The position numbers were made by a program, and so were the translations under genes. The notes under the pieces were generated by a model. The model did no database searches. It saw only the letters and a program-made list of their open reading frames with translations, and was not told the DNA's origin. Shown here piece after piece: positions 43,270 through 52,219 of a DNA stretch of 64,000 nt. The stretch comes from Sphingomonas lacusdianchii (GTDB taxonomy: Bacteria > Pseudomonadota > Alphaproteobacteria > Sphingomonadales > Sphingomonadaceae), in NCBI RefSeq assembly GCF_022664395.1, contig NZ_JAKRET010000006.1, positions 186,001 through 250,000 on the forward strand. The letters are read 5' to 3'. Each line of letters starts with the position of its first letter. Within the stretch, counting starts at the first letter, position 1.

Positions 43270-44700
43270 TTACGCCGTGGCGCGGGGAGCGCCGCCGCCG
43301 CCACGGCCACGACCGCCGCGACCACGACCGCCGCCACCCGGACGGCCGCCGCCACCGGCACCGGCTTCACGCTGCGGCGGACGGCCACCGCCCTGCCCTT
43401 CGCCGCGCTGCGACTGACCGCCGCGCGCCGGACCGCCACGACCCTGCGCCGGCTTGGCGCCATGGGCATGCGTCGCACGCGGCCGCGCCGGACCGCGCTC
43501 GCTGGGCAGACGCTCGGGCCGGTCGGGCGCATAGGGCGCACGGCTCGCCTTGATTTGCGCGCTCTGCTGCAGGAAATCGTCGGGCAGCGGCACGACCTCG
43601 ACCTTCTGCTTGGTCAGCCGCTCGATCCCCTTCAGGAACGGCCGCTCATCGTCCGCGCAGAAGCTGAACGCCACGCCCGACGCACCCGCGCGCGCCGTGC
43701 GGCCGATGCGGTGGACATATTGTTCCGACACGTTGGGCAGTTCAAAGTTCACGACATGACTGACCCCCGACACGTCGATGCCGCGCGCGGCGATGTCGGT
43801 CGCGACGAGGATCGGCACGGTGCCGTCACGGAACGCCGCCAGCGCCTTTTCGCGTTGCGGCTGCGACTTGTTGCCATGGATCGCGTTCGACGCAATGCCG
43901 TTCGCCGCCAGCAGCTTCACGACGCGGTCGGCGCCATGCTTGGTGCGGGTGAACACCAGCGCCCGGTCGATCTTGGTATTGCGGAAGAACAGCGTGAGGA
44001 GCGCCTGCTTCTCGGTCTGCTGCACGAAGGTGACGAATTGCTCGACCCGCTCGGCGGTCGACGACACCGGCGTGACCTGCACCGTCGCGGGATCGGTCAG
44101 ATACTTATCCGCCAGTTCGCGAATGTCCTTCGGCATGGTGGCCGAGAAGAACAGCGTCTGGCGCGACTTGGGCACCATCGACACGATGCGGCGCAGCGCA
44201 TGGATGAAGCCGAGATCGAGCATCTGGTCGGCTTCGTCGAGCACGAGGATTTCGAGCTCGCCCAGCCCGAGGCACTTCTGGTCGATCAGGTCGAGCAACC
44301 GGCCCGGCGTCGCGACGAGGATGTCGACGCCCGACGCCACGTCGCGAATGTTGCGCGCGACCGGCACGCCGCCGAACACGGTGGCGACGGTCAGCTTGCT
44401 GTGCTTGGCATAGGCGCGGGCATTGTCGGCAATCTGGCTGACCAGTTCGCGCGTCGGCGCCAGCACCAGCATCCGGCAGCGCATCGGCCGGCGACGGACA
44501 TTCGCCTTCACCAGCAGGTCGATCGAGGGCAGCACGAAGGCGGCGGTCTTGCCGGTGCCGGTCTGAGCAATGCCGAGCAGGTCGCGCCCTTCGAGCACCA
44601 GCGGGATCGCGTCGCGCTGGATCGGGGTCGGGGTTTCGTAATTCTTGGCGGCGAGCGCGTCGAGGATCGACTTCGACAGGCCAAGCGACTGGAAGGACAT
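43270..44700 (-). CDS. rhlE: DEAD-box RNA helicase, RhlE type
   Basis: The 476-residue helicase has the Q motif ('YETPTPIQRDAIP'), Walker A 'AQTGTGKTAAF', 'PTRELVSQI', 'VLDEADQML', 'SATMP', 'ATDIAARGID' and 'HRIGRTARAG'. The last 75 residues are an Arg/Gly-rich tail of RGG-like repeats, expected to bind RNA. RhlE-type enzymes assist ribosome assembly and RNA decay. The start is ATG at 44700; the leader immediately upstream contains a 10-bp hairpin (44725-44758). Confidence 0.94.
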   Translation of the reverse strand: MSFQSLGLSKSILDALAAKNYETPTPIQRDAIPLVLEGRDLLGIAQTGTGKTAAFVLPSIDLLVKANVRRRPMRCRMLVLAPTRELVSQIADNARAYAKHSKLTVATVFGGVPVARNIRDVASGVDILVATPGRLLDLIDQKCLGLGELEILVLDEADQMLDLGFIHALRRIVSMVPKSRQTLFFSATMPKDIRELADKYLTDPATVQVTPVSSTAERVEQFVTFVQQTEKQALLTLFFRNTKIDRALVFTRTKHGADRVVKLLAANGIASNAIHGNKSQPQREKALAAFRDGTVPILVATDIAARGIDVSGVSHVVNFELPNVSEQYVHRIGRTARAGASGVAFSFCADDERPFLKGIERLTKQKVEVVPLPDDFLQQSAQIKASRAPYAPDRPERLPSERGPARPRATHAHGAKPAQGRGGPARGGQSQRGEGQGGGRPPQREAGAGGGGRPGGGGRGRGGRGRGGGGAPRATA

Positions 44701-44724
44701 GGTAGTTCCTATAAACAGGTCCGG

Positions 44725-44758
44725 CATCCGTGCGGCGCACACGATGGGCGCACGGATG
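44725..44758 (-). promoter_or_regulatory. Hairpin in the rhlE leader
   Basis: CATCCGTGCG and CGCACGGATG form a perfect 10-bp stem with a 14-base loop, 25-58 bp upstream of the helicase start codon. It could be a leader structure or a terminator for upstream transcription; no U-run follows. Confidence 0.35.
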
Positions 44759-44963
44759 GCGGGGCAAAAATTGCGACCCGCGTGACTAGGGAAGCCGGTT
44801 GAGCATCGACGCGGAGCCGAGACCATCAAGGTCCGATCACGCTGCCTGAAAAGCGTCGCTGCACCGCAGTAGATAGGCGACGGCGGCGTCATGGTCAAGC
44901 CATGGTCCGTTTTGCCTGTTTTCGCTATGGAATCCGACGGGTGAAGGCCGTACATGCCGGAAC

Positions 44964-46085
44964 ATGAACGATCTCGCCCCGTTCGGCGCGACTCCCGGCA
45001 GTCCGCATCTTGCCGATCCGGTCGACAATTTGCCGCGCCGCCAGTTGCGGTTGCTCGGCGAGGCAGCCGACCGGATGCTGGCCGCCGAAGACCCGGCGGC
45101 GATGGTCGAGGACCTGTTTGCGCTCATTTCCGACGAATTGCGACTTGACGTCTTCTTTAACTATCGGCTCGACCCCGACGGTCTGACGCTGGTCGCGCAC
45201 GCCGGGCTGACCGAGGCGGAGGCCGCCGCGGGCGCGCGGCTGGCGGTAGGGCAGGCGGTTTGCGGCTTTGCGGCCAAGGAACGCCGCCCGATCCAGGCAT
45301 TCCGCGTGCAGGCATCGGACGATCCGCTGACCGGCTTCGTCCGCGATCTCGGCATCGATGCCTATGCCTGTACGCCGCTGGTGCATGGATCGACGCTGCT
45401 CGGCACGCTCGGCTTCGGGCGGCGCTGGACCGACCGGTTCGACGCCGACGAACTCGCCTTCCTCCACACTGTCTGCCACTATGTCGCGCTCGCCAAATAT
45501 CGGCTGAAGATCGAGGCGGAACTGCGCGAGGGGATCGCGACCCGCGAACGGCTGCTCGGCGAACTCAACCACCGCGTTCGCAACGCGTTGCAGACCGCGG
45601 TCGCGGTCGTCCGGCTCGGCGCGGCCGATACCGCCGACGATGCGGCGAAGGCAGCGCTGGCCGCCGCCGCCGCACGGCTGGAGGTACTCGCTACCGCCCA
45701 CCGCCCGCTCTACGCCACCGATACACCCACCTCGATCGACATCGCCGCGCTGCTCGACGCCATCACCGAACGCGGCGACGGCGAACCGATCGAGGTCACC
45801 GCGCACGGTACCGCCTGCCTGCCGATCGAACAGGCCGCCGCCGTCGCCATGCTGGTCCATGCGATGCTCGACCCCGATCCCGACGCGCTGACGCGTGTCG
45901 CGATCGATGCCGGGGGCGAAGCGATGGAGATCGCGCTGATCGGCCCCGCCATGGGCGTGTCCAGGCCATCGATCGACGACGGCCGGCTGGTCCGGGGCCT
46001 GTCGCGCCAGTTGCGCGCGACGCTGACGCGCAACGGTACCGACCGCCTGACCCTCTCGATTCCGGAACGTGCCTATGGCCGATAA
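44964..46085 (+). CDS. GAF-domain HWE-type histidine kinase, ATPase domain degenerate
   Basis: The 373-residue protein has a GAF-like sensor at about residues 40-180 and a phospho-acceptor helix with the HWE/HisKA2-type H box 'ELNHRVRNALQTAV' (His about 197). The following ATP-binding region is short. 'AVAMLVHAML' stands where the N box usually has an Asn-containing 'ELxTNAxKHA', and I find no DxGxG loop, although the final 'RNGTDRLTLSIP' strand resembles the end of an HWE catalytic domain. It may be a phosphotransfer protein rather than an active kinase. The response regulator gene overlaps its 3' end by 11 bp. Confidence 0.8.
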   Translation: MNDLAPFGATPGSPHLADPVDNLPRRQLRLLGEAADRMLAAEDPAAMVEDLFALISDELRLDVFFNYRLDPDGLTLVAHAGLTEAEAAAGARLAVGQAVCGFAAKERRPIQAFRVQASDDPLTGFVRDLGIDAYACTPLVHGSTLLGTLGFGRRWTDRFDADELAFLHTVCHYVALAKYRLKIEAELREGIATRERLLGELNHRVRNALQTAVAVVRLGAADTADDAAKAALAAAAARLEVLATAHRPLYATDTPTSIDIAALLDAITERGDGEPIEVTAHGTACLPIEQAAAVAMLVHAMLDPDPDALTRVAIDAGGEAMEIALIGPAMGVSRPSIDDGRLVRGLSRQLRATLTRNGTDRLTLSIPERAYGR

Positions 46086-46491
46086 GCTGCGGATCATGCT
46101 GGTCGAGGACGAGGCGCTCGTCGCCATGCTGGTCGAGGATGCGTTGACCCTGCACGGTCATATCGTCACTGGCGTCGCCGATACGCAGGCGGGCGCGCTG
46201 GCGCTGGCCGATGCCGATCGCCCCGACCTCGCGCTGTGCGACGTGCGGCTGGCACAGGGCGATTCAGGGCGTACGGTCGCGGTGGCGCTGGCCGCACGCG
46301 GCATTCCCTGCCTGTTCCTCAGCGGCAATTGTCCGGACGTCGCCGACCATCCGCTGATCCTCGGCTGCGTCGCCAAGCCCTTCTATACCGCCGGGCTCGG
46401 CTATGCGATCGCGGCGGCGATGGCGCGGGTACAGGGCGAAGCCCCGGAGAAGATCCCGAACGAACTGCGCTTCTACGCGCCGGTCGACTGA
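46075..46491 (+). CDS. Single-domain response regulator
   Basis: The 138-residue protein is a lone CheY-like receiver: acidic pair in '[11 protein letters not shown]' (near residues 11-13), phospho-acceptor Asp about 54 in 'LALCDVRLA', Ser in 'LFLSGN' and Lys in 'CVAKPF'. There is no output domain, so it probably relays phosphate. It is translationally coupled to the HWE-type kinase. The ATG at 46075 is preferred to GTG at 46069. Its 3' end overlaps the convergent recF gene by 19 bp. Confidence 0.88.
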   Translation: MADKLRIMLVEDEALVAMLVEDALTLHGHIVTGVADTQAGALALADADRPDLALCDVRLAQGDSGRTVAVALAARGIPCLFLSGNCPDVADHPLILGCVAKPFYTAGLGYAIAAAMARVQGEAPEKIPNELRFYAPVD

Positions 46492-47546
46492 ACCAGTCCC
46501 TGCGCGACGTGGAACCGCGTCGCATCGGCGGGAATGTCGGCGAACAGGCCCGCTTCGGTCCCGGTCAGCCATACCTGCCCCACCCCGGCCGCCCGCGCGA
46601 ACAGCGCCGCGCGCCGCGCCGGGTCGAGATGCGCCGCGACCTCGTCGAGCAACAGCACCGGCGGACGCCCGGCGCGCTCGGCGACCAGTTCGGCATGGGC
46701 CAGCACCAGTCCCAGCAGCAACGCCTTCTGCTCGCCGGTCGAACAGCGCGCCGCCGCCTGCCCCCGGTCGCGGTCGGTGACGATCAGGTCGGCGCGATGC
46801 GGTCCGTTCAGCGCCCGCCCCGCCGCCGCGTCGCGCGCGCGTCCGGCCGCCAGCTCGCGCGCGAACAGTGCGGCATCGCCATGCCACCCCTCCATCGTCA
46901 GCGCCGCGCGCGGAAAATCGGTGGACGGCGTATCGGCGATCCGCCCGTCGAGCATCGCCACGCACTCGGCCCGCGCCGCGCCCAGCGCCACGCCATGTTC
47001 GACCATCCGTGCCTCCAGCGCCGACAGCCAATCGGGATCGGGCGCGACGTCCTCGGCCAGCAGCCGGTTGCGCTGCCGCATCGCCGCGTCATAGCGCGTC
47101 GCCTGCGCGGCATGGCCGGGCAACAGCGCCAGCGTCATCCGGTCGAGGAACCGCCGCCGCTCGCCCGCCGGCTCGACGAACAGCCGGTCCATCGCCGGGG
47201 TCAGCCACAGGACCGACAGCCATTCGGCCAGCACCGTCGCCGACGCGCCGGCCCCGTTGACCCGCACGATCCGCCGTTCTGGGGCATTGGCCTGCGTGCC
47301 CGTCCCCAGCCGAACGTCATCCGCAAGTTCGGCCGCGATCCCGAACCCGCCCGCCCCGCCCTCGCGCGCCATGTCCGACAGCGCGGCGCGGCGCAGCCCG
47401 CGTCCGGGCGCCAGCAGCGACACCGCCTCCAGCACATTGGTCTTTCCCGCGCCGTTCGGGCCGCTCAGCACCACAAAACCCGGTCCCGGTTCGAGTGTCG
47501 CCGCCGCATGATTGCGAAAGTCGGTCAGGGTCAGGCGGGTCAGCAT
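46473..47546 (-). CDS. recF: DNA repair protein RecF
   Basis: The 357-residue SMC-like ATPase begins '[12 protein letters not shown]' and has Walker A '[19 protein letters not shown]' and signature segment '[17 protein letters not shown]'. Walker B is '[13 protein letters not shown]'. RecF helps load RecA on gapped DNA with RecO and RecR. It is not next to dnaA/dnaN here, as is usual in alphaproteobacteria. Its frame is intact and of normal length, and its start codon is 125 bp from the divergent lipoprotein gene. Confidence 0.95.
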   Translation of the reverse strand: MLTRLTLTDFRNHAAATLEPGPGFVVLSGPNGAGKTNVLEAVSLLAPGRGLRRAALSDMAREGGAGGFGIAAELADDVRLGTGTQANAPERRIVRVNGAGASATVLAEWLSVLWLTPAMDRLFVEPAGERRRFLDRMTLALLPGHAAQATRYDAAMRQRNRLLAEDVAPDPDWLSALEARMVEHGVALGAARAECVAMLDGRIADTPSTDFPRAALTMEGWHGDAALFARELAAGRARDAAAGRALNGPHRADLIVTDRDRGQAAARCSTGEQKALLLGLVLAHAELVAERAGRPPVLLLDEVAAHLDPARRAALFARAAGVGQVWLTGTEAGLFADIPADATRFHVAQGLVQSTGA

Positions 47547-47671
47547 CTGCGGCCGACCGTTACCGCCCCGCCCCGCCCGACGGAACCCGTCATGACCGCG
47601 CCCATGTTATACGAACGCAACTTTCCGCGCCGCCGGGGATTGGGGTTGTCGAAATACAACAGGGATATGCC

Positions 47672-48013
47672 ATGACCCGCTTCGCTCTCGCGGCCGCTGC
47701 CGCCTTCGCCCTCACCGCCTGCGGATCGCAGACCCCGCAGCAGCAGCAGGCCGAACAGCTGCGCGATCAGGCCGATGCCGAAGCCGACGCGATCGAGGCT
47801 GCCGCCGAAAACCAGACCGCGCAGATGAAGGTCGAGGCGGAAGGGCTGCTCAATCAGGCGCAGCAGGCGCCCGGCTATGACGCCGAACGGCTGAAGGTCC
47901 GTGCCGATGCGATGCGCGACGAGGCCAAGCTGGTCGAACAGCAGGCCGAAGCCCGGGCCAAGGCGGTCCGCGACGCGGGCGAGGCCAAGGCCAGCGCAGC
48001 ACTGGCGAAGTAA
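47672..48013 (+). CDS. Small Ala/Gln/Glu-rich lipoprotein, coiled-coil
   Basis: The 113-residue protein has a lipoprotein signal with lipobox 'LTAC' (Cys about 16). The rest is a highly charged Ala-rich helix ('AEQLRDQADAEADAIEAAAENQ', shown in part) with no Trp and few hydrophobics apart from Ala and Leu, predicted to be coiled coil. I do not recognize a named family; it may be a periplasmic envelope spacer or OmpA/Lpp-like partner. AGGGA precedes the ATG. Confidence 0.8.
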   Translation: MTRFALAAAAAFALTACGSQTPQQQQAEQLRDQADAEADAIEAAAENQTAQMKVEAEGLLNQAQQAPGYDAERLKVRADAMRDEAKLVEQQAEARAKAVRDAGEAKASAALAK

Positions 48014-48109
48014 GCGCGTCCCTTCTCGCCCTTTCCCTTTCCCGCTTGGAGAGGGGGAAGCGGCGCCGCCGCATAAGCGTGAGAGCGATCCGGCCGGTCG
48101 AAACCTGCT

Positions 48110-48859
48110 CTAAATACCCTGCAACCCCTGTTCGCGTAGACGCTGCTGCGCGGCGTGGTACGCTACCGGCTCGGCAATGTTCAGCCGCCGCCGTGCCGTA
48201 TCGAGCGGTTCGGCCAGCAGTGCCTCATAGTCCTCGGCATGCAGCCAGCGCGCGCGGCGGCCGTGGCGATATCCTTCCCACACCGCCTTCGCGAACGCCC
48301 GCTCGCCGGTCACCCGCAACGATTTGAGCGCTGCGCCCAGCCCGATCGCCGCCCAGCCCAGTCCGCCGGTCTGCGCATAGGAAAAGGCGACCAGACACGC
48401 CTCGCCCAGATGCTCCTCGGCCGTATAGCCGGTCAGTATGTGCCAGATATCATGAACGTCGCGCTCGCGCCGACCGAACCATGCGACCGGATGCGGCGCG
48501 TCCTGCCAGCCCTCCCCGTCGGCATAGCTGATCTCGGCCAGCCCCTGTGCCGAGAAACCCGTGCGGTCGAGAAAGGCGCGGTAATGCGAACCGACGCTAC
48601 CCTCCGGCAGCGCATCGATCCACGCCCGGTCGGAAAAACGCCGAGTCAGTTCGACATGGTCGTAGGCGATCCGGCCACCGCCCGGTTCGGCCAGCAACCG
48701 CGCATAATTGCGATGGCTGGTATCGGCGTTCAGCGCCCGCATGATGCGGAATACCTGCACGGTATCGTTGCCATCGGCCAGCAGACGCCGCAACGCACCC
48801 CATGCCGTGCCCCAATCGCGGCGCATCGGCTGCACCGTTTCGATCCCCTGCGTCGCCAT
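48110..48859 (-). CDS. COQ4-family ubiquinone biosynthesis protein
   Basis: The 249-residue protein has the COQ4 zinc motif 'VHDIWHILTGY' (HDxxH), followed by a Glu in 'LGEACLVAFSYAQTGG', at 12 rather than the usual 11 residues after the second His. COQ4 acts in coenzyme Q head-group decarboxylation/hydroxylation and as a scaffold. The N-terminal half ('DWGTAWGALRRLLADGNDTVQVF') fits the family. ATG at 48859 has CGGAG upstream. A perfect inverted repeat at 48873-48890 lies directly in front, suggesting repressor control. Confidence 0.88.
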   Translation of the reverse strand: MATQGIETVQPMRRDWGTAWGALRRLLADGNDTVQVFRIMRALNADTSHRNYARLLAEPGGGRIAYDHVELTRRFSDRAWIDALPEGSVGSHYRAFLDRTGFSAQGLAEISYADGEGWQDAPHPVAWFGRRERDVHDIWHILTGYTAEEHLGEACLVAFSYAQTGGLGWAAIGLGAALKSLRVTGERAFAKAVWEGYRHGRRARWLHAEDYEALLAEPLDTARRRLNIAEPVAYHAAQQRLREQGLQGI

Positions 48860-48872
48860 CACCGACTCCGTT

Positions 48873-48890
48873 ACTTACATTGCTGTAAGT
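48873..48890. promoter_or_regulatory. Inverted repeat ACTTACA-TTGC-TGTAAGT upstream of the COQ4-like gene
   Basis: Perfect 7-bp arms with a 4-bp spacer are centred 23 bp upstream of the start codon. The TTACA-N4-TGTAA core is the pattern of many TetR/AcrR-family operators, but no TetR gene is in the window. Confidence 0.6.
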
Positions 48891-48917
48891 ATGCCGAAGC
48901 AGGTTCGACGTCAAGCG

Positions 48918-49154
48918 TCAGCCTGCGTCGCGCTTCGCCCGTGGCCGATTGCTGGCAATCTGTGCGTCGCCGCCCTCGCACGACGCGCTGATGACCGGAT
49001 AGGACAGGTCCGTGTTGCGGGCGAGCATCGTCGGCACCGCCGCCTGGCATTCCGCCACGCTCGCATAGCTGACCGGGACGGTACGTTCGCGACTGCATGC
49101 AGCGCCGTCGTCACCGCAACCGAGGATCGCCATTACATAGACCAGTGGTGCCAT
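48918..49154 (-). CDS. Small conserved-type hypothetical protein, exported-like
   Basis: The 78-residue protein has a short hydrophobic start ('APLVYVMAILGCG') and four Cys residues in total, spaced C-G-D-D-G-A-A-C, then 'AECQAAV' and 'SASCEGGD', a pattern suggesting disulfides outside the cytoplasm. AGGAG about seven bases before ATG 49154 supports translation. No family is recognized. It lies between the COQ4-like gene and the divergent ABC exporter gene. Confidence 0.6.
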   Translation of the reverse strand: MAPLVYVMAILGCGDDGAACSRERTVPVSYASVAECQAAVPTMLARNTDLSYPVISASCEGGDAQIASNRPRAKRDAG

Positions 49155-49238
49155 CGATCGTCTCCTACCGTGCGATTCAATACATTCGGCAGCGGCTTGT
49201 TCCGACGAAGCGTTGCGCGGGCGCGCCCGGTTCCCCAA

Positions 49239-51068
49239 ATGGCGCTTGCAATGCCTCCCGATACCGCAACCGCCTCCGGTCCGACCCGGCCGATGCTGGC
49301 GACCCTCCGCCGATTCCTCCCCTATCTCTGGCCCGCCGGCGCCACGGGCCTGAAGATACGCATCGTCGCCGCGCTGGCGCTGGTCGTCGCGTCGAAGGTC
49401 GTGCAGGTCCGCGGCGCGCCCTTCGCCTTGCAGGGTGCGATCGACACCATGGCGGCGGGGTCGCGCGACGCGCTGTGGCTGGTGGTGGCGCTGGTCGCCG
49501 GCTATGCCGCCGCGCGCTTTGCCGGCACGCTGTTCGACAATCTGCGCAACGTCGTGTTCGAACGCGTCGGGCAGGATGCGACGCGGCGGCTGGCGGCGTC
49601 GGTGTTCCGCCACCTCCATGCGCTGTCGCTGCGCTTCCATCTCGAACGGCGCACCGGCGCGGTGACCAAGGTCGTCGAGCGCGGCACGAAGAGCATCGAC
49701 ACGATGCTGTATTTCCTGCTGTTCAACATCGCGCCGACCATCCTCGAACTGGGGCTGGTGCTATGGATTTTCGGCTCGCGCTTCGGCAGTTGGCTGGTTG
49801 TCGGCACGGTGGCGATGGTCGTGTTCTACATTGCCTTCACCCGCTGGGTCACCGACTGGCGATCGAGCTTGCGCGAACGGATGAACGACCTCGACACGGG
49901 CGCGGTCGCGCATGCGGTGGATTCGCTGCTCAATTTCGAGACCGTCAAATATTTCGGCGCCGAGGAGCGCGAGGCGGCCCGCTACGACCGCGCCGTCGCC
50001 AGCTATGCCGATGCGGCGGTGAAGTCCGAAAATTCGCTGGCGTTGCTCAATATCGGCCAGGCGCTGATTACCGCGCTGATGCTGGGCGGCGGCATGGCGC
50101 TGGTGGTGTTCGGCTGGGCGCGCGGCGCATTTTCGGCCGGCGACGTCGTGCTGGTATCGACGCTGCTGACCCAGTTGTTCCGCCCGCTCGACCTGCTCGG
50201 CATGGTCTATCGCACCGTGCGGCAGGGGGTGGTCGACATGGGCGCGATGTTCGACCTGATCGACACCCCCGCCGAGGTCGTCGATGCCCCCGGCGCACCC
50301 GCCCTCGCCGTCAGCAGCGGCCATGTCCGCTTCGAAGGGGTTGGCTTCGGCTATGGCGACGGCCGCACGATCCTGAACGGCATCGATCTCGACATTCCGC
50401 CGGGCACGACGCTGGCGGTGGTAGGCCCGTCGGGCGCGGGCAAATCCACGCTCGCCCGCCTGCTGTTCCGCTTCTACGATCCGACGGCAGGCCGCATCAC
50501 CATCGACGGACAGGATATCGCGACCGTCGCGCAGGCGTCGCTGCGCAGCGCGATCGGCATCGTGCCGCAGGATACCGTGCTGTTCAACGACACGATCGGC
50601 TACAACATCGCCTACGGCCGCGCCGATGCGACCGCCGACGGTATCGCGCGCGCCGCGCAGGGCGCGTCGATCGCGCCGTTCATCGCCAGCCTGCCGCAAG
50701 GGTTCGACACCCGCGTCGGCGAACGCGGCCTGAAATTGTCGGGCGGCGAGAAACAGCGCGTCGCGATCGCCCGCACCTTGCTCAAGAACCCGCCGGTGCT
50801 GATCCTCGACGAAGCGACCAGCGCGCTCGACAGCCGGACCGAGGCCGATATCCTCGCGACGCTGGAGGCGATCGAGCGCGGGCGCACGACCATCGTCATC
50901 GCCCATCGCCTGTCGACGGTGGTCCATGCCGACCGCATCGTCGTGCTGGAGGGCGGCCGCGTCGTCGAAAGCGGATCGCACGGCGAACTGCTCCGCGCGA
51001 ATGGCACCTATGCCGAAATGTGGGCGCGACAGGCGGCGGAGCGCGAGGCGGCGCTGGCCGAGGCGTGA
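49239..51068 (+). CDS. Atm1-type ABC exporter (fused membrane and ATPase domains)
   Basis: The 609-residue half-transporter has six membrane helices in residues 30-330 with 'RRTGAVTKVVERGTKSIDTMLYFLLFNIAPT' in helix 3-4 (shown to identify the family), and 'NFETVKYFGAEERE', which is diagnostic for the Atm1/HMT1 clade. The ATPase has Walker A 'GPSGAGKSTL', signature 'LSGGEKQRVAIARTL' and Walker B 'LILDEATSALD'. Members export glutathione conjugates or persulfides and affect heavy-metal tolerance and Fe-S homeostasis. ATG at 49239 or 49251 are both possible; no clear Shine-Dalgarno decides. Confidence 0.9.
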   Translation: MALAMPPDTATASGPTRPMLATLRRFLPYLWPAGATGLKIRIVAALALVVASKVVQVRGAPFALQGAIDTMAAGSRDALWLVVALVAGYAAARFAGTLFDNLRNVVFERVGQDATRRLAASVFRHLHALSLRFHLERRTGAVTKVVERGTKSIDTMLYFLLFNIAPTILELGLVLWIFGSRFGSWLVVGTVAMVVFYIAFTRWVTDWRSSLRERMNDLDTGAVAHAVDSLLNFETVKYFGAEEREAARYDRAVASYADAAVKSENSLALLNIGQALITALMLGGGMALVVFGWARGAFSAGDVVLVSTLLTQLFRPLDLLGMVYRTVRQGVVDMGAMFDLIDTPAEVVDAPGAPALAVSSGHVRFEGVGFGYGDGRTILNGIDLDIPPGTTLAVVGPSGAGKSTLARLLFRFYDPTAGRITIDGQDIATVAQASLRSAIGIVPQDTVLFNDTIGYNIAYGRADATADGIARAAQGASIAPFIASLPQGFDTRVGERGLKLSGGEKQRVAIARTLLKNPPVLILDEATSALDSRTEADILATLEAIERGRTTIVIAHRLSTVVHADRIVVLEGGRVVESGSHGELLRANGTYAEMWARQAAEREAALAEA

Positions 51069-51085
51069 CTCATTACTTTAACCAG

Positions 51086-51202
51086 CCGTTCGTCCTGAGT
51101 AGCCACTGAGCTTGTCGAAGGGGCGTATCGAAGGACCGTTGGTGGTAAGGTGCTTCGATACGGGTCTTCGACTTCGCTCAGCCCCTACTCAGCACGAACG
51201 GT
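51086..51202. repeat. Palindromic repeat, tcgaag type
   Basis: CCGTTCGTCCTGAGTAG at one end and CTACTCAGCACGAACGG at the other are complementary. Inner arms GCGTATCGAAGGACC / GGTGCTTCGATACG complete a two-tier hairpin. It is related in style to the copies at 2578 and 6160. Confidence 0.75.
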
Positions 51203-51286
51203 TTCGCCTTGAACCTGGAAACCGTATCCGATGGACACTCCCCGCCCCCCGCGCGTATCGGCCAGGGCAAAGCGGGAGAGCGATCG

Positions 51287-52219
51287 GTGAACGACGGGCT
51301 GAAAAAAGCGGTAACGACCACGGCGCTAATCGGCGGCGGCCTCGCGCTGTGGACCGCGCTCGCCGCGAGTGCTTCGGAAGCGATGGTGCCGGCCGACGGG
51401 GATTTCGTCGATGTCCCCGGCGGGCGGCTGCATTATGTCGATACCGGTGGCGATGGCCCGGTGATGGTGATGCTGCACGGCCTGTACGGACAGCTTCGCA
51501 ACTTTTCCTACGCACTGACCGGCGAACTCGCCGATCACCGGTTGATCCTCGTCGACCGGCCCGGCTGGGGGCATAGCAGCGTCGATGGCAGCCATCCGCC
51601 GATCGAGGAACAGGCGCGCATGGTCGCCGACCTTATCGACGCGCTGGGGCTCGACCGCCCGTTGCTGGTCGGCCATTCGATGGGCGGCGCGGTCGCGCTG
51701 GCCCTGGCGCTCAACCATCCGCAAAAGGTCCGTGGGCTCGCGCTCATCGCACCGCTGACCCAGCCGATGGACCATATCCCGCCGATCTTCCGTGGCAAGG
51801 CGCCACCCGCCCCGCTGCGCGGGCTGGCCGCTTGGACGGTCGGCGTACCCCTGACGACGCTAACCGGCCCGCTTGTCGCCAAGCATGTCTTTGCCCCCGA
51901 CGCGGTGCCGATGGACTTCGGCACGCGCGGCGGCGGCCTCGTCGCGCTGCGGCCCTCCAGCTATCAGGCGGGTGCGTTCGAGATCGACGACGCCAATCGC
52001 GCGGTATCCGGCATGGCGGCACGCTACGCATCGATCGGCCTGCCGGTCGCGATCCTGTACGGCCGGGACGACCAGTTGCTGAATCCGCAGCAACAGGGCG
52101 ACCGCACCGCCGCGATGATCCCCGGCGCGACGCTCACCACGATCGCGGGCGGCCACATGATCCCCGTCACCCACCCGGTCGAAACCGCCGACTGGCTGCG
52201 GACGGCGGCGACCGCGTGA
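51287..52219 (+). CDS. Alpha/beta hydrolase, membrane-anchored or exported
   Basis: The 310-residue protein has an N-terminal hydrophobic segment ('TTTALIGGGLALWTALAAS'). It carries a complete hydrolase triad: 'MLHGLYG' oxyanion loop (about 63), Ser in 'GHSMGGA' (about 136), Asp in 'YGRDDQL' and His in 'GGHMIPVTHP'. The Ser nucleophile indicates an esterase, lipase or C-C hydrolase rather than an epoxide hydrolase. The start is GTG at 51287 with GGGAG upstream. The following methyltransferase gene overlaps its stop as GTGA. Confidence 0.87.
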   Translation: MNDGLKKAVTTTALIGGGLALWTALAASASEAMVPADGDFVDVPGGRLHYVDTGGDGPVMVMLHGLYGQLRNFSYALTGELADHRLILVDRPGWGHSSVDGSHPPIEEQARMVADLIDALGLDRPLLVGHSMGGAVALALALNHPQKVRGLALIAPLTQPMDHIPPIFRGKAPPAPLRGLAAWTVGVPLTTLTGPLVAKHVFAPDAVPMDFGTRGGGLVALRPSSYQAGAFEIDDANRAVSGMAARYASIGLPVAILYGRDDQLLNPQQQGDRTAAMIPGATLTTIAGGHMIPVTHPVETADWLRTAATA

